64,000 nucleotides of DNA, taken from NCBI RefSeq assembly GCF_029962835.1, contig NC_080579.1, forward strand, positions 83,779,959 to 83,843,958. Direction: 5' to 3'. This document shows positions 28,701 through 39,546 of the stretch, one piece after another. Both the position numbers and the translations under genes were made by a program. This DNA is from Magnolia sinica (lineage: Eukaryota > Streptophyta > Magnoliopsida > Magnoliales > Magnoliaceae). The notes beneath the pieces were generated by a model. It was not told the origin of the DNA and searched no databases. It worked only from the letters and a program-made list of their open reading frames with translations. Position 1 is the stretch's first letter, and each line of letters opens with the position of its first letter.

Positions 28701-31700
28701 AACCAATACCGATACGGGACACCTTGCTTCAGACCTTTGAACATTCACTTTGGAGCCAACATCACTTCGAAGTAATATATGATATCTTAGGAGATTGTCC
28801 ACCTGTGTGGCATCAACATCACGGAATAATATCGTGTCATCCGCAAACTAGAGATGAGACACTTGAAAATCCCCTCTATCCACCTTGAAGCCACTTAAAT
28901 GACCTTCCGCTACCCATTTATCCATCATTCTACTTAGGGCTTCCGCCGCCACCACAAAAAGGCAAGGAGATAGTGGGTCCCCTTGCCTTAGGCCCCTAGC
29001 CGACTTGAAGAAACAACCTTTCACTACCCTTTTATCCATCATCCTACTTAGGGCTTCCGCCGCCACCACAAAAAGGCAAGGAGATAGCAGGTCCCCCTGC
29101 CCATAGGCCCCTAGCCAACTTGAAGAACCCCTTGGGCGAACCATTCACTAGGGGGCCATTTGGCATCTTTACTAATAAGAGCTTATCTGCTTATACTATA
29201 TTTAAAAAAGCTCTTATTAAGAAAATAGACCATTTGGTAAAGCTCTAATTTTACCACGTAATATTTTAGAAACTAGCAAAAGAACTTTTAAAAAATAAGT
29301 GATGGAGAGGTCACTTTTTTAAGAGCTTATTTGGCTTAAGCAGGTAGACATTTTTGGCTAATTTTTAGACAAGCTTGTCCTTATACTTTTTAAGTATCTC
29401 CCATGTTGCCATCTTCTCTTCTCTTTACAATATCTCTAAGGTGGACCTACATGATGAACGACCCATATTGAAGGTTGGGCCCCACATGATGAATGGTCCA
29501 CATCAAGGTGGGTCCACATAATGCACGGTCACATCAAAGGTGGGCTCCATGAAAATGCTCTCGTAGAATAAATTATCTTTCTCCCTTGAAAGAGACGAGA
29601 TGCGCGAAGGCAACGCTCAACGTAGGGTAGATAGAAACTCAAAGGGACTTAATGGACCAAAACGTTCCACCGTGGAGGTTAGAGAGAAGATCTTCATCCT
29701 TGAGGCTGCACTGTTCAAGCAAAGAACTGCATTCGAAAAAGGTGAATCAAGCAAGGGAGCAGGTAGTCGGAGAGAACAAGAGTCAGCCAAAGAGGAGAAA
29801 GACGAGGCAGATTGGGATAGGGTTGAAGGAAGAAGGAAGAAGGAAGAGGATTGGAAGGCGAGGCGGTCGGCCGGCAGCTCCCCTCTCGAATCTCCCTACC
29901 ATGTTCGTGGAGTCATCCCAGCCTAATTGGGATAGGTACTCCTTCAGTAGGGTTTTTGGGAAGGAAGGTTATGTCAACGAAGTTGTCATTCTCAGGATTG
30001 GAGGACCCAAACCCTCCAAGGCTTTACATTTGTGCACATGGTGTTGGAGGAGGAGATTGATAGAGATCAAAGCTCTTCCCGGTAGACGGTACAAGGGGTA
30101 TCATCTTTCGGTACAACGGCGAAATACGGGCTGGGAGATATTAAAGGAAACAACACTCGCAGGGGGAAGGGCACCTCAGTAAAGGTGAATAGAAGGGCCT
30201 CAGTGCAAGAGGGGATTCAAGAGACAGCGTCCACAAGAGTTAAGGATGTTTTAGACCATCTTTCCTTCGCTATAGTGGTGGCAGGAGCATCGAAGGAGAT
30301 CCCAGTGTCAAAAACATTAGCAAGGCAACAGGCACACCAGTTCGATAAGGAGTGGATTTGGAAGGAAGATGCTCCAAACGATCCCACGGTGCACATCAGT
30401 TCTGAGGTGGAGGAAGACGCTAGGAAGTTGTTATAGTGGTCGATAATTGTTCGAACAAAGAAGAATTCCACTCTTGAAGAGGTGTGTAGATGGGTTAAGG
30501 GAGCACGTGGTCTGTTTGATGGTGATTTCTCGCTAGTGCCCATTGGGGAAAATGAGGTGTGGATTGCCATGAGGCCGGGGGTGGAAGTTGATAGGCTCTT
30601 TAACCAAGTGGGAGGGCTAGTGTCAAGTTGTCAAAGGTGGCCACAAGTTTCCATGTTCGCATACAATGAGGAGTGGTTTTAACTATGGGGGAGTTCCTTT
30701 AGGGCCCGTTTGGGAGTATGGATTTGGAACCCCCTGGATTTGAAATCCTCCTATTGTGTTTGGCACCCTGGATTGGGAATCAACTTTAATCCAAAAGTAG
30801 CTATACATGGTATATTTACAGGGGTTTGAATTTAATTACTAAATGAACTTTAATATCTCTACTTAGTGAATGTGTGCAACGTTTGACACAATGGTTGTAA
30901 TAAGCCCACTGAAATATATATTTTGCTCGAAAATGATGAAATTCCAAGTAAATGATGGGCTAAAAGCACAAGATCATGTCCAAGTAACTAAAAAACGATT
31001 TTTAACCGTTGATTTACATGGACAATATTTGGACGGCGTTGATCATCATATTAAAGTAATTATAGTGATGCAATTGATAATCTAGTTGTTTTGGGATATC
31101 ATTAGTGGGCCATGTGCCCAATAGTTTAATAGTCTAGTGACACATATTACACATCCAACTCTTTGAAGCATTTTAGATGTAATCCAAGCTCTCACCAAGC
31201 ATTTCAAACCCCCTCTTTGAGGGGATTTGAAACCCCCAGTTACTTTATGGTGCCAAACAACTAGGGGATTTGAAATCCCCTCAAATCCCCCCAAATCCAT
31301 GGTGCCAAACGACCCCTTAGAACTTTGTTTTTCGGACATCTTCTGGGTTGCGGGATCTTTCATAGTTGAGGTGGTTGCCACTGATCCCGACATGGAAGCT
31401 ACGGTATAAGTTAGTGCTGCCCGGATTCTTATCAGAAGCCAAAAAGATGTAGTTCCACCCAAAATCATCCACTTGAAGATAGGATAGCTTTCAATTCCAA
31501 ATTCAGATGAAAAGGACTCTAGGTGGTCAAACCGTTGTTAGGGATATATTTGGAGAAGGGGGGGGGGGGGGGGGGCTGTCGAGCCACGAGTCGTCCCCGC
31601 CTGAGTTTGGTGCTCGTTCAAGATCCTCAACCCCTGATGTTATTAAGGACCAGGATACGTGTAATGGCCAAGACAAAGTTTCTTCGTCCGATGGCTCGTT

Positions 31701-32211
31701 AGTCGAAAGGCTTTTGGCTTTGAAAGACATGTGGCAAGGAGTGCCTCGTAGCTTATGAAAGGCCTATGCTTGGACGTGTAGAGCATTTTGCATTAGAAAT
31801 TAAAAATAAAAAACTTGAGTTTTGGTGTCATTTGCTTTTGATGAAGAGGAGGAGAGATTTGTGATCTCCAGTTCTTAAAGAAAGGATTGTGGGTTCTCCC
31901 ACGATATTTTTCTTCAATCTTTGATCCCCATGTACCATTGGTTGCATTACTCTAGATCACATGAGTCCTCTTATATTCGTCTCACAAGTCCATGATCTTC
32001 GTCTATTATTCTGGAAAATAATGGTAGTCCGAATATCTAATCACATCTACTACAAATATCCACAAGTGTGACAAATTAGCATGGAATCAACTGACCATAA
32101 CTCTTTTATCGTTTGGGATCTTACGCCCCAATTGGCACTTGTAAACCTTGCTTTGTTTTTTTCAAAAATTATCTTTCAAAAGAAATAATGATAATGATAA
32201 TGATGATGATA

Positions 32212-32243
<32 letters not shown>

Positions 32244-35200
32244 AAAAGCCAAATCATTAACTTCAAATTTTTATCAAATATTTGGTGCATCACAGATGGA
32301 AAACCTTAGCTACAAGAGCGTCGCAATAAAAATAAAAATAAAAAAGCAATACTTACCAGCTTGTCCAGACAATATGATCCACAAAGCAAGATTCCCGTGA
32401 TCCTTCATCCGTGCAGAAAACCCAAAACAACATTTATCAATAGACTCCACATTACCTGCAAAATGATTGGTAACACAGCACAGGACCAGCACGCAATCAT
32501 TGATTACAAAAAATGGTAAGATGCTTTCTCCAAGAAAAAAAAAAAGACGAAAATTGAATAAATAAAATCTACTTTATCCAAAAGTTTTTTATCACTAGTA
32601 AACATGGTTAACAATGGATAATTAAAACGAACATACATATGATCAAAACATACTCCAAAAATGATGAAACTGACCTAAATAAATTTTTCATTAAACATAT
32701 ATCCACTTTCTAGTATAACTAGAAATTGAATAAACATGATTAATAGTAGACATTAAAACGGAACATACACATCACCGAAACATATTAAAAAATTATAACA
32801 CAGATCAGAATAAATTTTTTTCTCCAATATTTATCCACTTTCTAATATTATTAAACATTGTTATTCCATCTGATCAAAATATGTGAATGATAGAATTTTT
32901 CTTGGTAATTCCATAGAACCTACCCAATCCATCCACATAGCAGAGATGAAGGTGGATCGAGACCATCCTGGGTCAATCCCAACTTAGAAACCACACTAAT
33001 CAGATGATCCTATCTAATCATGGCCCTCAAAGGTGATTTTTTTTTAAAAAAAGTCAATGGTCAACCATCCGTGGGAACAAAGTGGGTAAAATTAATGGTT
33101 GGGTCTTACATCATTCCCTAGAAATCAGTGACTATTGTCAGAGGCCATAATAAACTTACAAAGAAGCATGACGTTTAGGTTGTATTTGGAGGCACCGTTG
33201 AACCAAATCGCAATAATTTGTTCAATAAAGTTAAATTTGTTGGACATTAGTTATCTTCCTTAGCATTTATGTTGAGAGATTGGCTTCGTATTTCAACTAT
33301 GGTACTTCAAGTTGGAATTGAAAAGGAATATGATTGCAATCAATGTTTTCAATATCAATCTAAATGCATGTATCACACCCTTGGGCTACAAAAACGTATA
33401 AGTGTCACATAAGAGATATCGCATATATCGAGAATGTATCGCTATCTAAGGGAAAAAATTAGGAAACATTGGGAACATGACGAAATTTTTCAAGGGAACT
33501 TCAAGAGATGTTAAAAGAACCATTATCACATACTTAAAAAGATTACAAAAAACAGTAACGCATGATAAGTTTCCTTTTTATAGGATCCTAAACAATGCAT
33601 TATCTGGCAGAAGTGATGCAATTATATCAAGAAAAGAGTAATATAATTTATAATTTTTTTAAGCATTAATCTAATTTATAAATCATACAATACAAGTACC
33701 AAAGCGCAAACATTACATTCAAAAACCAAAGAGATAGAGACAGAAGCAAAAGTACACTAGTGCCCACTACATCCCACCACGAGACTCCCCTAAAAACACA
33801 CCGGAAATGAGTTTTTTTTTCCGATTTTTTTCACTTCCAACATGCTACTTCAATATCCCCATGCCTATCACATGTATCAACAATATGGTGGAATTTATAA
33901 ACAAATCTTGATGATATCTCATGATATTTCAAAATATTGCTCGGTATCATCGATAAAATGCGGTATCATCGGCAATAGCAAGGAATTTCATAATTTCCTT
34001 GTTGTTTTGTATTGGCCACCAACAATACCAATATCAGCCAATATTATTGATATTGAAAACACTAATTGCAATTGCGGGTTCCTCATCATGGACACTAAGA
34101 AGAGAATGCTAATATGTAGCTTGTGCTATAGAAGTTCTATGCAATGCAACTCCCCCCTTTCAGTGCACATGGCAAACATATGTGGTAAGTGGTAACCAAG
34201 ACCGCAAATCAGGTGGACCGCTGCCTGGATGTTCTATAAGCCAAAATCTCCACGATTGGATATCTCTAACCTTCTTGTTGTGAGTTTTTCTGGTAGAATG
34301 TAGACCACTGCTCTTTTTTAGCTCACCAATATTAGCAGTTAAAATCAAATATTGATTATTCAGATCCTTCAGTATCCAGATCTCCCCCTATCACTTCTGG
34401 ATAACTTTGCAACAGCATATTCAACTTCAAGGGTTACAATTGATAGTTCCAAATTTGATGGTTCAATATCACATCAAGGACCACGCCACTAAATAGCACA
34501 AGCCAAAGATGGGTTCAAGCACCGAATGGATCCCCAAGAGTCAGATCCTCAGTCAGGTATCAAAATTGTCTCCTCCAATCCAAACCAAATACCGGGCACT
34601 CTTTGTCACACCAAATGTCAATCCAAGGGTTCAAGAGCACACCAAGGATATCGTCAAGGGAAGTGCACTAGTGAAAATGGATTCAAGAAGAAGAAGAAGA
34701 AGAAGAAAAGAAGAAGCCTTTCAGAGCACTATTGCGCTAAAATAGTCTGCATGATAGACAAGGTTGTCATGAAGTATATTGCTGAGCTACAGCACATTGT
34801 CACATGACAACTTTCCGATAGACAAGCAGTTATAACAATCTCCATGACCTAGGAACAAGCAACCCGATTCTCTCCTACAACAATCAACCACTGGAGCTTA
34901 AAGATAGGGGTAGTTTTTGATAACACGAGATGATTTGGAGAATTCGCCTATGTTTTCTTGTATTTATTGCTTAATCCCAATAGGTTTTATAGTAAGATGT
35001 ACAAGGTGTATACATGGAAAAAAAATCAAAAGGATATACATTAAAGGAAAATCAATCAGGGATAATTAATGAGTCTCTATCACGATTATCACTCCCCCTC
35101 AAATTGATGTGGATAATCAATTAGAAATAATTTGTGAACAAGGAATGAATGTTTGGCAGTCATCATAGTCTTCTTAAGGATATCGGTAACCTGATCTCGA

Positions 35201-38200
35201 GATGCCATGTGTGGGAAAGAAATAATCACATACTGAAACTTCTCTCAAACGAAATGACAATCAACTTCAATGTAATTTTTTTTCTTTTATGAAAGACAAG
35301 ATTGAAAACAATATGGACAATGCTAGTGCTATCTACATGAACTAGCGTCAGGGTAGTAATAGAGATCCTAAAATCTGAAAGGGGTCCTTACAGCCAAACA
35401 ATCTCATTGCGAGCGAAAGACGGTTCTATGCTCAGCTTCCATGTTGGATTTAGAGATGCTTCTTTGTTTCTTGCATTTCCAAGATATATGTGAAATGCCA
35501 AAAAAACATATAGTACTCCATAGTAGATCTTCGAGTAAGGGAACATCCAACCTAATCAGCATCAATATAGGCAACAAGCTCAAAAAGAGATGTACATGAA
35601 AAGAACAATCACCAATTAATGGTGCCTCTCAAAGATCTGATAATCCATAGAACGGGAGTCATATGCAACGTACAAAGCTCAGTGACAAATTGACTAACCA
35701 CCTAAACAACATAAGCAATATCAAGTTTGGTCATCGTCAGGTAAAGAAGATTGCCAACAAGGCAATGGAATAGATTAGGCTGCTCCAAGAGATCACCATC
35801 TTATTTACCGTATTGAACATTCAATCACATCAGTGTCTCAACGGTCCTTTGATCAAAAAGAGGGGAGAGGGTGATGAGATCCTAGGAATGTTTCCGTTGG
35901 CTGATGAGAATACCATGATCTATATGAGAAACCTCCAATCCGAGAAAGTATATAAGTTAGCTCGGGACCTCGGGTCCATGTGGAAGGACTAAAGAACCTA
36001 TTAAAGTTTTAAAATTCTCATTGTCACTGCCTATTAGGAGCAAATGTCAACATAAACAAGTAAAGCCACGATACCATGGGCGGAAGACCATATGAATAAG
36101 AAGGGATCATGACCACTCTATATAAATCCCAACCCCAACCACAACTTCATGGAATCGTTGAAACTAGGCACAAAGAGCCTACTACAGCCCATATAAGGCT
36201 TTGCAAAGTTTGCAAACCAAATTTTTCTGATAGGTGTTAGAACCAGGAGGTTGGGCCATATACACGATTTCTTGTAAATCTTCATGAAGAAATGCATTTT
36301 TTACATCCATCTGTCAAACAGTCCAATTGCGAGTAGCAACAATTGCAAGAAGTGTTCGAACTGTCTGCATCTTTGGTAACAAGGCAAAGGTCTCCTCACA
36401 GTCAATGTTATACTCATGTTTATATCCTTGGGCTACAAGACAAGCCTTGCACCGATCAAGACATCCACCTGATTTGAGCTTGATAGAATATATCCATTTA
36501 GTACCAATCACCTACTGACCAAGTGAGCGAGGAACAAGATCATGTGTATGATAATCTATAACTGATTGTAATTCTTTAGTCATGGTGTCCCCTCAAACAT
36601 TGATGTGCAGAAGCTTGAGAATATAAAGTAGGACAGAGATAGGACTCAAGACCAAAAAGCATAGAGCAAATGAGTCGATTAGGAGGGTGTGATCCACGAG
36701 TAGATCAACATACCTTTGAGCTACAGGTTGAGTAACAGGGAGGGAGAAAAGAGGGAGAGGCATTTTTGCTCGTCATTGATAAAGCCTGCACAGAAGCTAG
36801 AATCGTGTGTGAAACATGGGGTATATCAAGGAACCATGTTAACCCAGCGGGACAACAGAACTATTACTCAGAGCTGGTGAAAGTTGAGCATGAAATGAAA
36901 CATGTTCCAAGAAAACATTTCTCGAAATACAAACCCAATGAGATTGAGGGTCAAAGCAACAATAGCCCTTTCGGGTGCCTTCAAATCGGAGATAACATGC
37001 ATTAGCAGACAGACTTAGGAGAAAGTTTGTGTTGTTCATGTGGGAAAAGATGAACATAACAAACACATTCAAAGACATGAAATGAGTAAGCAAGCATGGA
37101 ACTGAAGAGAAAAACATAGGTACAAACCTTGTCATGAATTTTGGTCGGCATGCAGTTTATGAGATAGTTTAACATTGTTTCGGCCCAAAAGGTACATGAA
37201 ACAAAAGTCCTTATCATCAAGGTGTTGGCTGTCTCAACCATGTGTTGAGATGTATCTAGACAGGTCTTCTGATGAATGACTCCACAATCTCTCAAATATA
37301 CTTCGAACTCTAAAGAGATGTACTCTCCTCCTAAATCTGAGAGGACAACCTTAATCTTTTTCTTGAACTACGTGGCCACCATAGTGTAGAATTGTTGAAA
37401 CAATATGAACACATGTGACTTGTTGCACGTGAAATATATCCATGTGTATCAGGATATATCGTCTAAAAATATCACATAATACCACATGCTAGACATGGAT
37501 AAAACTGGAGATGATCCCCAAACATCAGTATGCATGATTTCAAAATGAGCAATAGATTGAGAAGAACTAAAGAGAAAAAGGTATCCATTGACTCTTAGAC
37601 AAACAACATGAAGAGCATAAGATATCAAGAGAATTCATTTACTTTCAGGCTGTCCAAAATACCAGAAGAAAATAAATAAGAGTCTATCAAAATGTGGATA
37701 AACCAAGGCAACAATGCCTAAGTTTCCACACTTTATTCACGAGAATGATATCATCAAAAAAAGGAGGAAAAAAAAATAAGAAGCTAGAGTAATAGAGGTA
37801 TCAAGATGTAGCAAGATGAGGACCACAACGAATGGTGGTGACAAGCGGAGACAATGACTAACGGTCACCTGGAGCCCTGAGCTTAGTGATTAATGACCCA
37901 AATGAACCACTCTGATACCATGATAACATGAGATGATTTGGAAAATTCTCCTGTGTTTTCTTGTATTTACTACTTAACCTCAACTGGGTTTATATAAAGA
38001 TATACAAGGTGTATACATAGAAAGAAATCAAAAGGATATAAATTAGGATATACAAGATAATTAATGAGTCTCTATCATGATTATCAGTTTCACTTGAAAA
38101 TGGTCTAATAAACATCAAGTACACCGATACTCTAATGGATCGACCACCAAAATCCCATGACAACTCAAGAACACAAGGCACGACAGAAGATCTCTGTTAT

Positions 38201-38847
38201 GTGTTTCCATTGAAACTCAAGAGCATTAGAAGGAAAGATTCACTACCGATCCAAAGTGCAATCAGAGCTAACGATCCTTGCTCAAGCAACCCAAGAACCC
38301 ACCAGAAAAGAGCATTTCTTTTCATATTTTCTCTTTATTCATTTGTAATTTCAGAGTTGTGAAGAGTCTCAAGAAAGAACCCGAAATCATGATATGAGTA
38401 AACAACCATTCCTTGTTGCGGGCCACCGATCAAACAGCTACCACATCCCAATCCCTTTCTTTTTTGGTATATGACCTATCCATGCAGTGGACAACTAGAT
38501 CAACGGTCCCGATAACCACAAATGTTTGCCACGTGCACTGCAAGGAGTGGATCGAATGCTCACAACTCAATTCAATCGGGGGTTGTTTATATGGTGGTAG
38601 ATAAGGTAAGTTGTAAATGATTTGCTAGTAAATCATTTATAACTTGCGTTTGGATGCCCTAAAATGCTTGTAAATCATTTACTAGTTGTAAATGAATTAC
38701 CACATTTTCTCCCTTTTCATTTGCTAGCAAAAAGCCGAGATTACATTTGCTAACAAATGATTTACTAGCAAGAAGCCTCCAATGGCTCGTTTTTTAAAAG
38801 GTTGGGAGATAGCACCTCCCTCTCTCCATTGTATCTGAGAACTCCAA

Positions 38848-38897
<50 letters not shown>

Positions 38898-39504
38898 CCA
38901 ACAGCAGCAAATCTAGCCACCGGCCTTATAAAAGAGCATTTGAACTCGTGGGCCCACTTTTATGGCTCACCTAGTGCTTGGTTTTATATGAGGATCAATC
39001 CTAAGCTTTAGTAACATGGGCTTAACCCAATGATCCACTTTAAAATCCACTCTTATATGCCATTTTAATGTTTTTTAGTGAATTACTTCTCTAAACTATC
39101 TCAGGTGTGAATACACAATTACAGGATATAAACCATTTACAGTCCATGCAAACACTGTAAATGATTTACTGGTAAATCATTTTTCACAACTTAAACCCAA
39201 ACAGCCTTACTGGAAATCATTAACAGCCTCATTTACAACATAAACCATTTACCACCATCCAAATGACCCCTTATGCATCCCAAGTAGGCCAAACTTGCTT
39301 TGGAGTTTTGAACAACACAATGTTCATATACAAAACGATCTTGCATCTCAATTCTACACTTATATGTGAACTAATGATAGTAGCCAAAAGGGTTAACAAT
39401 TAACTGCAGAATTTCAACAAACACTTCACGTGCCGAGAAGGAAGAGAAAAATTAAAGAAAACCCATCCATGAATTCTGAAACTGACAAATGCAAGAGATT
39501 GAAA

Positions 39505-39546
<42 letters not shown>

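Larger units (their letters stand above)
23013..28726 (+). mobile_element. hAT transposon (5714 bp) with decayed transposase
   Basis: The left end is CAGGGTATGCCAAAACGG; the right end reversed is CAAGGTGTCCCGTATCGG. The 8-bp TSD is CTTCAAAC / CTTCAGAC (23005-23012 and 28727-28734, one mismatch). Dense CGTATCGG / CCGATACG / CGTTACGG motifs lie within 200 bp of each end, likely transposase binding sites. It encodes a BED-DUF659-hATC transposase on the plus strand and carries a 1.4-kb tandem array at its 5' side. It lies within a LINE in TPR intron 2. Confidence 0.9.
21605..29150 (-). mobile_element. L1-type LINE, 5'-truncated, split by a hAT element
   Basis: The minus strand runs from RT ([13 protein letters not shown] at ~29040-28990, FADDTI at ~28840) through the hAT insertion at 28726-23013. 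It resumes with [20 protein letters not shown] (~22980-22920), [10 protein letters not shown] (~22690) and a zf-RVT tail (GEARSW...WHGG, 21936-21712). The A-rich 3' end lies near 21605-21620. Removing the hAT joins the reading 'SEA' to 'LGIG'. It has many stops. Confidence 0.85.
34918..38086 (-). mobile_element. Copia (Ty1) LTR retrotransposon, decayed
   Basis: Short LTRs of 174 bp (34918-35091) and 166 bp (37921-38086) begin TGATAACA and end ATTATCA. The flanking TSD is GTTTT / GTTTC. A PBS lies at 37909-37920 directly against the right LTR, and a purine tract (minus-strand TTGAGGGGGAGTG) abuts the left LTR. Integrase and RT pieces are in Copia order. At 3.2 kb it is shorter than an intact Copia and has many stops. 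Confidence 0.88.

Noticed and set aside
34509..34807. Plus-strand ORFs of 78-93 residues
   Set aside because: Lysine/arginine runs come from an (AAG)n microsatellite; no domain or splice signal seen.
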